64,000 bases of DNA from Mucilaginibacter_A sp965201005 (GCF_965201005.1 NZ_OZ241747.1:2542001-2606000), one strand, 5' to 3'. Shown: positions 26,783 to 36,302, counted from the first letter of the stretch. Notes: a model not told the origin generated them from the sequence alone. Numbers and translations: made by a program.

Positions 26783-26896
26783 ATGAGTTCGTTAAAACAG
26801 CAATTGGACACCAGCCTCAAAGCCAACTTTTTTTATTGGCTTGGCGTTATTGCCGGTCTGCTGTTTTTATTAATTTCTGTGATTTATTTATCCTGA
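26783..26896 (+). CDS. Micro-ORF, 37-residue single-pass membrane peptide
   Basis: ATG to TGA reads MSSLKQQLDTSLKANFFYW followed by LGVIAGLLFLLISVIYLS. A polar, charged N-terminus of about 15 residues is followed by one membrane helix to the end, a design common among small regulatory or complex-stabilising membrane peptides. A type B motif (26859-26869) falls inside the helix, read GLLFLL. It is a plausible gene, but similarity is not known to me. Confidence 0.45.
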   Translation: MSSLKQQLDTSLKANFFYWLGVIAGLLFLLISVIYLS

Positions 26897-27056
26897 TTTT
26901 TACCCGGTAAAAATAGCATCATACCAATTTTATCTCCTTCTTTTCTGCTAGAGCGCAATGGTTCAGACAAAAAAATAATAGGCAAAAACAGCATCAGTTT
27001 TTAGCTTAAACTGATGAAAAAGTACAGGTAAAAGAAGCATTCCTGAATTCAGCCTA

Positions 27057-27090
27057 AAACTAAAAATCCTGCCGTTGCGGGCAGGATTTG
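27057..27090 (-). terminator. Terminator of the M48 protease gene
   Basis: AAATCCTGCC and GGCAGGATTT form a GC-rich stem directly behind the stop at 27094; a T run follows on the minus strand. Confidence 0.8.
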
Positions 27091-27093
27091 CTG

Positions 27094-27897
27094 TTATTGT
27101 TTCACATAATATTTCATTGCCTCGGGTATACGTGCCTGAAGATTGGCAATCCGGGTGGCATCTGCCGGGTGCGTACTTAAAAATTCAGGCTGTTGCTGCC
27201 CGTTGCCTTGCGCAGCCATGCGTTGCCAAAAAGTTAAAGCATTGTGCGGATCGTAACCGGCCATGGCCATAAAAGTTAAACCTAAACGATCGGCTTCCGT
27301 TTCCTGTGCACGACTGTAATGCAGGATAAAAAGCTGGCCACCAACACCATATAACTGATTAACAGCAGCTTGCGTTGCAGATGAAGCACCACCGGAAAGT
27401 ACGCCAACTGCACTACCAGCACCCTGTACCAGCATCTGCCGGGAAATTGCTTCTGCAGAATGTTTGGCTATAGCGTGGCCGATTTCATGGCCCATTACCG
27501 TTGCCAAGCCAGCATCATCTTTGGTGATGGGCAAAATACCGCTGTAAACGGCAACTTTCCCGCCGGGCATACACCAGGCATTAATTTCTTTACTTTCGAT
27601 CAGGTTAAATTCCCACTTAAAGTTATATTGATCGGCATAACCGTTTGCTTTTAAGTAACGCTCTATGGCAGCAGCCAATTTATTTCCGATACGCTTAACC
27701 CGCTGTGCATCAGTAGAGTTGTTAATTACTTTTGTTTTCGGGTCTGATAAAAGCTGACTATAACTTTGTGCTGCGGATTGATTTACTTCGGCATCGCTCA
27801 CGGCTATAAACTGCTTGCGGCCCGTAATCGGCACACTGGAACAAGAGTTAAATAAAATTGTAGATGCTAATAAAATAGCGGTATATAGATTCTTCAT
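27094..27897 (-). CDS. M48 family metalloprotease, lipoprotein
   Basis: Zinc protease of the LoiP/BepA/YcaL-like M48 group, 267 residues, likely anchored to the outer membrane facing the periplasm. The lipobox LFNSC gives a lipid-bearing Cys at residue 19. The zinc motif HEIGHAIAKH is near 131; the third ligand Glu is in RAQETEADRLG (about 198), followed by MAMAGYDP, as in housekeeping proteases that remove misassembled outer-membrane proteins. It lies 7 bases behind plsY and ends in a terminator. Confidence 0.92.
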   Translation of the reverse strand: MKNLYTAILLASTILFNSCSSVPITGRKQFIAVSDAEVNQSAAQSYSQLLSDPKTKVINNSTDAQRVKRIGNKLAAAIERYLKANGYADQYNFKWEFNLIESKEINAWCMPGGKVAVYSGILPITKDDAGLATVMGHEIGHAIAKHSAEAISRQMLVQGAGSAVGVLSGGASSATQAAVNQLYGVGGQLFILHYSRAQETEADRLGLTFMAMAGYDPHNALTFWQRMAAQGNGQQQPEFLSTHPADATRIANLQARIPEAMKYYVKQ

Positions 27898-27904
27898 AGC
27901 TCTT

Positions 27905-28552
27905 TTAAACTGCTTTTTTCTTAAAAAAGTTTACTTTGGATTCTTTTCCTTTCATCAAACGCTCAATATTTTTTTGATGCGTAACTAAAATCAACACACA
28001 AATACACATTCCATAAACGATAATGGAACGGATGGAAACATGGAAAACAAAGATAATACTCAGCGGAAAAGTAAAACCTGCAGCAATAGAACTGAGCGAT
28101 ACATAACGGGTTATCAGCAAAACCAGTATAAAAACCAAAATGCAAAGCAACGATGCCTGAACATGCACGGCCAAAATCATCCCGGTTAGGGTTGCAATGC
28201 CTTTTCCGCCCCGAAAACCAGCAAATATTGGAAATAAATGCCCCATCACCGCAGTAATGCCCAAAGCCAGCTGATAATTCACAAATTGAACCGAATGGTG
28301 CGGGCCGGTTATGGATAAACCGATAAAATAAGCCAGGTTGGTGGCTGTCCAGCCTTTTAAAATATCAATCAGCATTACCGGAATACCGGCTTTTTTACCC
28401 AGGACCCGGAAAGTATTGGTGGCCCCGGCGTTTCCGCTGCCGTATTCGCGGACATCAATGCCATAAAAGTATTTTCCGATCCATACCGCAGAAGGAATAG
28501 AACCCAATAAATAAGCCAGAAGCAGTGCCCAAACCGAGTATATAGATATCAT
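27905..28552 (-). CDS. plsY: Glycerol-3-phosphate acyltransferase PlsY
   Basis: Inner-membrane enzyme that acylates glycerol-3-phosphate from acyl-phosphate at the first step of phospholipid synthesis. Five membrane helices are predictable. The catalytic loops are REYGSGNAGATNTFRVLGKKAG (motif 1, near 35-56) and FPIFAGFRGGKGIAT (motif 2, near 109), plus GSIPSAVWIG at the start. The length of 215 is normal. It runs into the M48 protease gene on the same strand. Confidence 0.95.
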   Translation of the reverse strand: MISIYSVWALLLAYLLGSIPSAVWIGKYFYGIDVREYGSGNAGATNTFRVLGKKAGIPVMLIDILKGWTATNLAYFIGLSITGPHHSVQFVNYQLALGITAVMGHLFPIFAGFRGGKGIATLTGMILAVHVQASLLCILVFILVLLITRYVSLSSIAAGFTFPLSIIFVFHVSIRSIIVYGMCICVLILVTHQKNIERLMKGKESKVNFFKKKAV

Positions 28553-28612
28553 CTCAATGCAATGATAACAAAATTGCTTTGGAGGCTGTTTTTATTTGCA
28601 TAAAAATCCTCA

Positions 28613-29455
28613 TTACACTGCTTTCAAACTCAAATCCAGACTTTTTACAGAATGCGTTAACGCGCCGGACGATATATAATCCACACCGGTTTTGGCATAC
28701 TCGGCAATGTTTTCCTGTGTGATACCGCCCGAAGCTTCGGTTATATATTGATGATTGAGTAGCTTTACCGCTTCTTTTAACTGATTGGGGGAAAAATTAT
28801 CCAGTAAAATCCGGTCGGCACCGCCTTCGTCAATTACCTGCTGCAACTCGGCCATATTGCGCACTTCAATTTCAATCTGCAAATCCTTATGCTGATCCTG
28901 CAAATACCGGCGTGCTGTTTTTATCGCCTGTTTTATGCCGCCTGCATAATCAACGTGGTTGTCTTTAATCAAAATCATATCGTACAAACCAAAACGATGG
29001 TTTACGCCGCCGCCAATGCGCACGGCCCATTTTTCGAGGTAACGCAAACCTGGTGTAGTTTTGCGGGTATCCAGCAGTTTTACGCCGCTACCTTTAATCA
29101 TTTCTGTAATTTGACGGGTTTTTGTAGCAATGCCCGACATCCGCTGCATACAATTCAGCACCAGCCGCTCAGCTTTCAGGATGCTTTGCGCACTGCCTTC
29201 TACATAAAAAGCAATATCACCAGTTTGTATCGATGCACCGTCATGCAGCAAAACTTCGGTTTTTAGCCCTGCATCAACTTTGGCAAAAATCTGCAAGGCC
29301 AGTTCCACGCCCGCCAGGATCCCTGCTTCTTTTACCAGTAATTTTGCTTTGCCTTTAGCCGTTGCCGGGATGGTTGCCAATGAGGTATGATCGCCGTCGC
29401 CAACATCTTCCGCCAGTGCCAGGTCTATAAATTGATTGATCAGGTTTAAATCCAA
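28613..29455 (-). CDS. nadC: Nicotinate-nucleotide pyrophosphorylase (quinolinate phosphoribosyltransferase)
   Basis: Makes nicotinate mononucleotide from quinolinate and PRPP in de novo NAD synthesis. DTRKTTPGLR near 134, VNHRFGLYDMILIKDNH near 156-172, the Glu/Asp-bearing IEIEVRNMAEL near 198 and ILLDNFSP near 219, and EASGGI near 241 are all present; length is 280. nadA and nadB are not in the window, but nadK is at 60 kb. A type B motif at 28913 is read AIKTAR and a type A motif at 29324 LVKEAG. Confidence 0.96.
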   Translation of the reverse strand: MDLNLINQFIDLALAEDVGDGDHTSLATIPATAKGKAKLLVKEAGILAGVELALQIFAKVDAGLKTEVLLHDGASIQTGDIAFYVEGSAQSILKAERLVLNCMQRMSGIATKTRQITEMIKGSGVKLLDTRKTTPGLRYLEKWAVRIGGGVNHRFGLYDMILIKDNHVDYAGGIKQAIKTARRYLQDQHKDLQIEIEVRNMAELQQVIDEGGADRILLDNFSPNQLKEAVKLLNHQYITEASGGITQENIAEYAKTGVDYISSGALTHSVKSLDLSLKAV

Positions 29456-29498
29456 TGATTTTGATTTTAAAGGATCAAAAGTAATTAATTAACACAAT

Positions 29499-29891
29499 TT
29501 ACGGTCCTTTTTCTGTCTCGATGCGCAATTCGGTCATCTCCTGGTTACCATTTGTAATTTTGATTGAATAAGAAACCCGAAAATTTCCGCCGGAAGTTTT
29601 TAATTGAGCAACCGCAAAAATCAGGCTTGGGTTACTGTCCATCCGATGGATGATTTTTACGGCCACCGGTTTATTGGTGCTAAAAAAAGTATTCAACTGG
29701 CTTTCTGCAACTGCTTTGCTAACTGTTTTTTCATCACCTAAAATACTCAGCTCTAAGTTATTAGAACACAGTTTTCCGAGTTCATGCGCCTGGCCTAGCT
29801 GTAATAAAGCCGCCACCCGATCTGTCTGATCTGCCAAAAAAGTAGTGCTAAAAGAAGCAATCAACAGCAAAATGATCATATTATTTTTCAT
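29499..29891 (-). CDS. DUF4783 family secreted protein
   Basis: A 130-residue exported protein with a signal peptide over about residues 1-20 (MIILLLIASFSTTFLA). The mature part, from DRVAALLQLGQAHELGKLCSNNLELSI through VKIIHRMDSNPSLIFAVAQLKTSGG to YSIKITNGNQEMTELRIE (segments), matches DUF4783, a cystatin/NTF2-like small fold found across Bacteroidota. Function is unknown. It is 43 bases upstream of nadC on the same strand, an arrangement I recall from relatives, which suggests co-transcription rather than shared function. A type A motif lies in the signal region (29849). Confidence 0.82.
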   Translation of the reverse strand: MKNNMIILLLIASFSTTFLADQTDRVAALLQLGQAHELGKLCSNNLELSILGDEKTVSKAVAESQLNTFFSTNKPVAVKIIHRMDSNPSLIFAVAQLKTSGGNFRVSYSIKITNGNQEMTELRIETEKGP

Positions 29892-29988
29892 GATGATTTG
29901 TTTATGAATACCTGTTTACGTATAAAAATACAAAAAATTGGCATAAACTGATTATACTGTTCTTTATTCAAATCCTTTGGCCGATTAT

Positions 29989-29996
29989 TATATTTG
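29989..29996 (+). promoter_or_regulatory. TAnnTTTG -7 box before gpmI
   Basis: TATATTTG fits the Bacteroidota -7 consensus and ends 4 bases before the GTG chosen as start, implying a leaderless or nearly leaderless transcript. Confidence 0.4.
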
Positions 29997-30000
29997 CGCC

Positions 30001-31524
30001 GTGGAAAAAAACAAAAAAGTTGCCCTCTTGATTTTAGATGGCTGGGGATACGGAACCCAAGATCAATCCAACGCAATTCTGGCTGCCAAAACGCCATTTT
30101 TTAATTACCTGCGCGAAAATTATCCGAACTCAACATTGGAAGCATCGGGCGAAGCGGTTGGTTTACCGGCCGGACAAATGGGCAACTCGGAAGTTGGCCA
30201 CATGAATCTCGGTGCCGGCCGCGTGGTATATCAGGAGTTGGGCCGCATCCACAAAGCGATTGCAGATGGTGATTTTTTTCAAAACCCCGTTCTCACCCAG
30301 GCTTTTGAATACGCGCGTCAAAACAACAAATCGGTTCATTTTATGGGTTTGCTTTCTGATGGCGGCGTGCACGCACATACCAATCATTTGCGGGCTTTGT
30401 GCGATATGAGCCAGCAATATCATCTGCAAAAAGTGTTTATTCATGCTTTTATGGATGGCCGCGATACCGATCCGAATTCGGGTTTTGCTTATTTAGAAAA
30501 ACTGGAAGAATACATCAAAAAAACACCGGTAAAAACAGCATCTGCCATTGGCCGCTATTATGCCATGGACCGCGATAACCGCTGGGAACGCGTAAAATTA
30601 GCTTATGATTTATTGGTGAACGGCATTGGAGAACCTGTTGATAATCTGGCTGATGCCGTGCGGGATTCTTATGCAGATGGTATAACGGACGAGTTTATAA
30701 AACCGATAATTAAGGTTGATGCCGATAATAATCCGGTTGCTGTTGTTCAGGAAGATGATGTGGTGATCTGCTTTAACTTCCGGACAGACCGCGGCCGGGA
30801 AATCACTTCGGCCTTGACCCAAAAAGCTTTCCCGGAGCAAAACATGCACCCGCTGAAGCTAAAATACATCACCATGACTTCGTATGACGAAAGTTTTAAA
30901 AACATAGATGTGGTTTTTACCAAAGATGATCTGGTGAATACTTTGGGCGAGATTTTGCAGTACGCCGGCAAAAACCAGATCCGGATTGCAGAAACTGAAA
31001 AATATCCGCACGTTACGTTTTTCTTCTCCGGAGGAAGGGAAAAAGAATTTGCCAACGAAAAACGCCTGCTGGTGCCTTCACCAAAAGTGGCCACTTATGA
31101 TCTGCAGCCCGAAATGAGTGCCGAAGGGATCAAAGATCTGATTATCCCGGAACTGGAAAGCGGCTGGCCGGATTTTATCTGCCTAAACTTTGCCAACCCG
31201 GACATGGTTGGCCACACCGGTGTTTTTGAAGCGGTGGTAAAAGCCGTGGAAACGGTGGATGCCTGCGTAAAACAAGTGGTAGAAACCGGCATCAGGCACA
31301 ATTATGCGTTTATCATCATTGCAGATCATGGCAATGCGGATTACATGGTGAACACAGATGGATCGCCAAATACGGCACACACAACTAACCTGGTTCCCTG
31401 TATTCTGGTGAACACGGATTATACGGAAGTGAAATCCGGAAAACTTGGCGATATTGCACCAACGGTTTTAAAACTGCTGGGCGTAGAAATCCCTGCTGAA
31501 ATGACCGGAAATGTTTTGGTATAA
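30001..31524 (+). CDS. gpmI: 2,3-bisphosphoglycerate-independent phosphoglycerate mutase
   Basis: Interconverts 3- and 2-phosphoglycerate in glycolysis, using two metal ions. The GTG at 30001 (MEKNKKVALLILDGWG) fits the family start. The catalytic Ser is in MGNSEVGHMNLGAGR near 59; HAFMDGRDTDP near 148, RYYAMDRDNRW near 180, FNFRTDRGRE near 255, and DHGNADYM near 439 with HTTNLVPC carry the remaining metal and substrate residues. The length of 507 is standard. A small lipoprotein gene overlaps its last 14 bases. A type B motif at 30530 is read PVKTAS. Confidence 0.95.
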   Translation: MEKNKKVALLILDGWGYGTQDQSNAILAAKTPFFNYLRENYPNSTLEASGEAVGLPAGQMGNSEVGHMNLGAGRVVYQELGRIHKAIADGDFFQNPVLTQAFEYARQNNKSVHFMGLLSDGGVHAHTNHLRALCDMSQQYHLQKVFIHAFMDGRDTDPNSGFAYLEKLEEYIKKTPVKTASAIGRYYAMDRDNRWERVKLAYDLLVNGIGEPVDNLADAVRDSYADGITDEFIKPIIKVDADNNPVAVVQEDDVVICFNFRTDRGREITSALTQKAFPEQNMHPLKLKYITMTSYDESFKNIDVVFTKDDLVNTLGEILQYAGKNQIRIAETEKYPHVTFFFSGGREKEFANEKRLLVPSPKVATYDLQPEMSAEGIKDLIIPELESGWPDFICLNFANPDMVGHTGVFEAVVKAVETVDACVKQVVETGIRHNYAFIIIADHGNADYMVNTDGSPNTAHTTNLVPCILVNTDYTEVKSGKLGDIAPTVLKLLGVEIPAEMTGNVLV

Positions 31525-32050
31525 AAGTTTGATTTTCAGGTTTATAGTGATTGGTTTTGTGTTGGGCCTGGTTTCCTGCAAACCTGATATCCGGCAAAAC
31601 GAAACTTCTTACTTCAACCTGAAAAATTACTTTAGCGGGGAAGCAAAAAAGTTGAGCAAAGCTGATTTTAAGGTGCTAAAAACAGTATCCCGCAACGGCG
31701 TAACAGAAACCAAAAAGCTGAAGATTGAAAACTGGCCGCAGGAATTATCTGTTTTTTCTGAATCGGATATTAACAAACCTTCCTGGAAAAACAGTTATAA
31801 AACAAGCGTTTCCGGCAATTTAACCATTTATAAAGCTTTAGAACCTGATTTGAAAACACAGGAAATCATCCTGAAAAAAGCTGGCGACAAGATTGCCTGC
31901 CTGATGATTTTTAATGTGGTGGACAACAAGTTATTTCAGACCAGGGAAAAACTAACTTATTATCCGGATTCGCTTTACCTGATCCGCAGAAAACAACACG
32001 TCCGCTTTTTAGGGACGAATGATTACCTGATTGAAGGAATACTGAAATAG
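31511..32050 (+). CDS. Hypothetical lipoprotein, coupled to gpmI
   Basis: 179 residues beginning MFWYKSLIFRFIVIGFVLGLVSC; LVSC is a lipobox, giving a lipid-linked Cys near residue 23. The mature protein has mixed beta character (KADFKVLKTVSRNGVTETKKL, KAGDKIACLMIFNVVDN) and ends in a basic RRKQHVRFLGTNDYLIEGIL. No family recognised. It overlaps gpmI by 14 bases, so translation is probably coupled, although the glycolytic link is likely only positional. A type B motif sits at 31677. Confidence 0.7.
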   Translation: MFWYKSLIFRFIVIGFVLGLVSCKPDIRQNETSYFNLKNYFSGEAKKLSKADFKVLKTVSRNGVTETKKLKIENWPQELSVFSESDINKPSWKNSYKTSVSGNLTIYKALEPDLKTQEIILKKAGDKIACLMIFNVVDNKLFQTREKLTYYPDSLYLIRRKQHVRFLGTNDYLIEGILK

Positions 32051-32054
32051 GCTA

Positions 32055-32678
32055 TTATTTCCGGCGGGACATTTTGTCTAATTGTTCTTTGGATAATTCC
32101 AGCAGGGAAGTTACATCGCGGCGGGAAGGATCAGCATCCAAAACCTTTTGAAAATCTGCAATGGAAGCTTTAAAAGCGTTGGCCGCGCGGTTCCGGTCAT
32201 AGTAACCAGTGTTTTTTGTAAGCTTAAAAGAACCGTAATCTTTATATGCAATGCCGCGGTTTTGATAATAACGGATTTGTGCCTGATCTAAAGAAGCGGC
32301 TTTGGTAAAATCTAAAATCGAACCTAAAAAGTATTTCTCCTTTTCGGCAGCAGAAACCGAATTTTCGATGGCCAAATGCCCTTTTGCCCTAGCCCGATAA
32401 TAATAAGCTGAAGCATCGGCAGGTTTTACAGCTATTAATTTAGTATAAGCTGCAATGGATTTTTTATAGCTGTCGCAATGATAATACGAATAACCCAGCA
32501 TCCACAGCGCGTTGGCATTGGTAGAATCGGTGATGCAGGCTTTTTCTAAACTGGTAACGGCATTTTTAAAATCACCATCAAACAAAGCTTTTTGTCCGAT
32601 CCGGATGTAAGCATTTTGCGCATGAATGTTTTCAAGCGAAGTAAAAATCAGCAACCCTAAAACAAAACTGTATTTCAT
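32055..32678 (-). CDS. Tetratricopeptide repeat protein, exported
   Basis: 207 residues with a signal peptide at about 1-20 (MKYSFVLGLLIFTSLENIHAQ). At least three TPR units can be seen: ALFDGDFKNAVTSLEKACITD, ALWMLGYSYYHCDSYKKSIAAYTKLI and AYYYRARAKGHLAIENS, then a looser fourth near 130-165. TPR proteins serve as protein-binding scaffolds; the partner is unknown. It probably sits in the periplasm. It converges on the lipoprotein gene at 32050. Confidence 0.85.
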   Translation of the reverse strand: MKYSFVLGLLIFTSLENIHAQNAYIRIGQKALFDGDFKNAVTSLEKACITDSTNANALWMLGYSYYHCDSYKKSIAAYTKLIAVKPADASAYYYRARAKGHLAIENSVSAAEKEKYFLGSILDFTKAASLDQAQIRYYQNRGIAYKDYGSFKLTKNTGYYDRNRAANAFKASIADFQKVLDADPSRRDVTSLLELSKEQLDKMSRRK

Positions 32679-32791
32679 TTACAAAAGCGCAACGTGATCC
32701 AATTATAACCAAAACAGGATTTTCAAAAAAATATTGTTGTTGATTTTAACAAAATATTAACAATCCTGATTTTATACCGGTAAAAACAGCA

Positions 32792-33754
32792 TCAGTTAAA
32801 CCGGTACAAAAAAGTGGCACTGCCCCATTGATGCGCGCGTACCATTGATTTTACTTCCCTTGTTTTAAAAACCGCAGCAAGGTTAAATGCCCAATGTCCG
32901 GCCGTCAGGTTTCCGCCAAATTCCTGGCTCAGCACAAAAGGCTCCGGTTTTTTGGTGATTTCCTGCGGATCGTTGCCCCGGCCAAATAAATTTCCCTGAA
33001 CGGTGGCATCATATGCGATATAATTTACGCCTGGTTTCAGGTAGAAAAAAAACTCACGCTGGTGTGCTTCTTTTATCACCCTATTTTTGGCAACCAAACC
33101 CGATGTGCTTACCGAATGATATAAGGGATTGAACTCGCCAAACCGAAGCATTGCCCCTACTCCGGCACCTGTAAAAGTAGTCCCTAAGTTTGCGTACGAA
33201 TTTCCTGCCAGATCAAACCAGCCTGAACGAAAAAACAAACGGTCGTAATTCCCCATAAAATTTATACCAACATTATTTCTGATCTGATATTGCCAGCCCA
33301 TCGGTGTATAAAAACCGATCGTCCGGTGCACCAGTTCCTGCGCTTGCCTGGCCAAAGCTGCCGGACCAGTTACGCCCAATTGTACGCCCAATTTCAATGC
33401 GCATTCATTTTTGAAAAGATATTGCAGCGAACTTCCTGCGTACAAATAACCGGCAAAAGGGCGGTCAACATAGTAAGCATCAGGGATAAAAGCCGATTGC
33501 GGGTTAAACATTTTCTGTCCGATCTCAAAACCCAGCGTTTTGCCAAAAAGTTTTTGGTTTGAAGTATCGGTTTGAAGCGCGTGCCGGAAATAAATAAACA
33601 AACCGTTGGTGTAATATCGATCAGAGCCTTGCGCCAGATAAGCATCATTATCGGTTTGAAAACCCAGTTCGTTTTGAAAATTACGCTGCTGTGCAGATGA
33701 AAAAAGTACCGATAAAAACAGTATCAAAAATAAAATAGAGCTTCTGAAATTCAT
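32792..33754 (-). CDS. LpxR-family lipid A deacylase-like outer membrane protein
   Basis: Outer membrane beta-barrel of the LpxR (DUF2219) family, 320 residues. A signal peptide covers about 1-22 (ILFLILFLSVLFSSA), then FQTDNDAYLAQGSDRYYTNGLFIYF, the family's N-terminal active-site signature (Asn, Asp, and the Asp-Arg-Tyr-Tyr-Thr-Asn-Gly box). Barrel strands alternate to a terminal Phe-Asn. In Salmonella, LpxR removes the 3'-acyloxyacyl chain from lipid A; here the activity is inferred. Type B motifs flank it (32781 at its stop, 33713 in the signal region) and type A is inside (33065). Confidence 0.85.
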   Translation of the reverse strand: MNFRSSILFLILFLSVLFSSAQQRNFQNELGFQTDNDAYLAQGSDRYYTNGLFIYFRHALQTDTSNQKLFGKTLGFEIGQKMFNPQSAFIPDAYYVDRPFAGYLYAGSSLQYLFKNECALKLGVQLGVTGPAALARQAQELVHRTIGFYTPMGWQYQIRNNVGINFMGNYDRLFFRSGWFDLAGNSYANLGTTFTGAGVGAMLRFGEFNPLYHSVSTSGLVAKNRVIKEAHQREFFFYLKPGVNYIAYDATVQGNLFGRGNDPQEITKKPEPFVLSQEFGGNLTAGHWAFNLAAVFKTREVKSMVRAHQWGSATFLYRFN

Positions 33755-33773
33755 GCTGATAAAAAGCCCTAAA

Positions 33774-33805
33774 CTAAAAAAAGCCAGCGGATTATGGCTG
33801 GCTTA
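33774..33805 (-). terminator. Terminator of lon
   Basis: AAGCCAGC and GGCTGGCTT pair around GGATTAT-like loop bases; the minus strand then reads a T run. It lies 35 bases past the lon stop, next to a type B motif. Confidence 0.75.
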
Positions 33806-33839
33806 TAAAATGAATATATTTTGTATGGTAAAAACAGTA

Positions 33840-36302
33840 TTAATTCAAAACCGCTTTAACCGTCAAATCCAACGCGTTTTCTACTTTATCCGGCATCAAA
33901 GCCAAACCAACAACTTCTTTCATATCCGAAACATAATGAAATTTCATATCTTTGATGTATGATTCCTTGATCTCCAGGATGTCTTTCTGGTTGGATTTGC
34001 ACAGGATGATTTCCTTGATATTTGCTCTTTTTGCAGCCAAAATTTTCTCTTTGATCCCGCCAACCGGCAGCACTTTTCCTCGCAGCGTAATCTCGCCCGT
34101 CATGGCCAGGTGCTCTTTCACTTTTCGCTGGGTAAAGGCCGAGATCAAAGCTGTTAACATTGTAATCCCTGCGGATGGACCGTCTTTTGGCGTGGCACCG
34201 GCCGGAACGTGCACATGCACATCCCATTGATCAAACAAGCGGCCATCAATTCCGAAATAAAAAGCGTGTGCCCGTATATATCCTAAAGCGATGGAGATCG
34301 ATTCTTTCATCACATCGCCTAAGCTTCCGGTAATGGTCAAGCGGCCTTTTCCCGGGCTTAAACTGGCTTCGATAAACAAAATATCACCGCCAACCTGCGT
34401 CCAGGCCAAACCGGTAACCACACCGGCAACATTGTTGTTTTCGTAGCTGTCTTTATCATAAATGGGCGCACCTAATATTTTTTCAACATCTTCTTTGTTG
34501 ATCGCTGAAGAATAATCCTCTTCCATTGCAATACTTTTGGCAATTCCTCGGACTAACGAACCAATCTTTTTTTCCAGGTTGCGCACACCGGATTCACGCG
34601 TGTAATCTTCCACCACTTTTTCCATCACCTGATTTTTGATGGTTACATCTTTTGGTTTTAAACCATGTGCTTCTCGTTGTTTTGGCAGCAAATGCTGACG
34701 GGCAATTTCTACTTTTTCTTCAATAGTATAGCCATTTACCTCAATAATTTCCATACGGTCCAGCAAAGCGGGCTGAATAGTGCTTAATGTATTTGCTGTC
34801 GCGATGAACATCACGTTGGACAAATCATAATCCATTTCTACATAATGATCGTAAAAGTTGCTATTTTGTTCAGGATCAAGCACTTCCAGCAAAGCAGAGG
34901 ACGGATCGCCCCGGAAATCATTGCCCACTTTATCAATCTCGTCCAAAATAAAAACCGGATTTGATGCGCCAGCTTTTTTAATTGATTGAATGATGCGGCC
35001 CGGCATGGCACCGATATACGTTTTACGATGGCCGCGGATTTCAGCCTCGTCCCGGATTCCGCCCAAAGCCATCCGCACATATTTACGGCCTAAAGCTTTC
35101 GCAATGGATTTCCCCAATGAAGTTTTTCCAACTCCCGGAGGGCCAACCAAACATAAAATCGGGGCTTTCATGTTGTGCTTCAGTTTCAGCACGGCCAGAT
35201 ATTCAATTATGCGCTGCTTCACTTTTTCCAAACCAAAATGATCTTTGTCCAGCACTTTTTGTGCACGTTTTAAATCGAAATTATCTTTGGTAAACTCGCT
35301 CCAGGGCAATTCGGTCAATAGTTCTAAGTAATTGATCTGTACCGAATAATCTGCCGCGGCCGGGTTAATGCGCGCCAGTTTGTTCAGCTCATTGTTAAAA
35401 TGATCTGCTACTTCTTTTGACCACTTTTTTTTGCTGCCTTTTGTGCGCAAACTGTCCACTTCCATATCCGGCGAAGTGCCGCCAAGTTCTTCCTGGATAG
35501 TTTTAATCTGTTGGTTCAAAAAGTAGTCGCGCTGCTGCTTGTCCAAATCCACCCGGACTTTAGATTGTATCTGGTTTTTCAGTTCCAGCATCTGCAAATC
35601 TACCGTTAAATGTTCCAGCACCATTTGTGCTCGCTCGTGCAGGTTGGCCACTTCCAGAATGTGCTGCTTCACTGTCATCGGCGCGTTCATGTTTGATGAA
35701 ATGAAATTTACCAAAAATGAAGTGCTTTCAATGTTTTTAATGGCGATTCCGGCTTCCGTAGGGATGTTTGGCGAAAGCTGAATGATATTCATCGCCATAT
35801 CTTTCACTGAAGAAACCATTGCCTTAAATTCCTTATTTTCAGCAGTTTTGTTCTCTTTAAAAGGTTCGATACCAGCTTTAATGTACGGCTCGGTCTGCAC
35901 CTGTTCTTTCAGCAGAAAGCGTTTTTTACCTTGTATGATGACGGTTGTGTTACCATCGGGCATCTGCAAAACTTTGATAATCAATGCCATTGTGCCAACA
36001 TGATACAATTGATCGTAGTTAGGGTCTTCAACCGTGGTATCTTTTTGGGCAACTACACCAATAATTTTGTTGCCTTTGTTGGCATCTTTAATCAGTTTGA
36101 TGGATTTATCCCGGCCAACCGTAATCGGGATAACCACGCCCGGAAACAAAACCGTATTGCGCAGCGGCAAAATTGGCAGTACTTCCGGCGTTTGTTCGTT
36201 GTTCATTTCCTCTTCATCTTCGGATGACATCAACGGGAAAAATTCTGATTCTTCGTTTATAATTGGCAAAGCATTATTAAAATCAAAAGGGTCGAAACTC
36301 AT
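33840..36302 (-). CDS. lon: ATP-dependent protease La
   Basis: Cytoplasmic AAA+ serine protease that degrades misfolded and regulatory proteins. The N-terminal substrate domain (about 40-240) starts VLPILPLRNTVLFPGVVIPI. The ATPase has Walker A GPPGVGKTSLGKSIA near 390, Walker B FILDEIDKVG near 450, and sensor residues in ATANTLSTIQPALLDRME. The C-terminal protease has the catalytic Ser in DGPSAGITMLTAL near 711 and Lys in GGIKEKILAAKRA near 753. The 820-residue length is normal. No A or B motif occurs in its 2.4 kb. It is divergent from cmk over a spacer with a motif hairpin. Confidence 0.97.
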   Translation of the reverse strand: MSFDPFDFNNALPIINEESEFFPLMSSEDEEEMNNEQTPEVLPILPLRNTVLFPGVVIPITVGRDKSIKLIKDANKGNKIIGVVAQKDTTVEDPNYDQLYHVGTMALIIKVLQMPDGNTTVIIQGKKRFLLKEQVQTEPYIKAGIEPFKENKTAENKEFKAMVSSVKDMAMNIIQLSPNIPTEAGIAIKNIESTSFLVNFISSNMNAPMTVKQHILEVANLHERAQMVLEHLTVDLQMLELKNQIQSKVRVDLDKQQRDYFLNQQIKTIQEELGGTSPDMEVDSLRTKGSKKKWSKEVADHFNNELNKLARINPAAADYSVQINYLELLTELPWSEFTKDNFDLKRAQKVLDKDHFGLEKVKQRIIEYLAVLKLKHNMKAPILCLVGPPGVGKTSLGKSIAKALGRKYVRMALGGIRDEAEIRGHRKTYIGAMPGRIIQSIKKAGASNPVFILDEIDKVGNDFRGDPSSALLEVLDPEQNSNFYDHYVEMDYDLSNVMFIATANTLSTIQPALLDRMEIIEVNGYTIEEKVEIARQHLLPKQREAHGLKPKDVTIKNQVMEKVVEDYTRESGVRNLEKKIGSLVRGIAKSIAMEEDYSSAINKEDVEKILGAPIYDKDSYENNNVAGVVTGLAWTQVGGDILFIEASLSPGKGRLTITGSLGDVMKESISIALGYIRAHAFYFGIDGRLFDQWDVHVHVPAGATPKDGPSAGITMLTALISAFTQRKVKEHLAMTGEITLRGKVLPVGGIKEKILAAKRANIKEIILCKSNQKDILEIKESYIKDMKFHYVSDMKEVVGLALMPDKVENALDLTVKAVLN

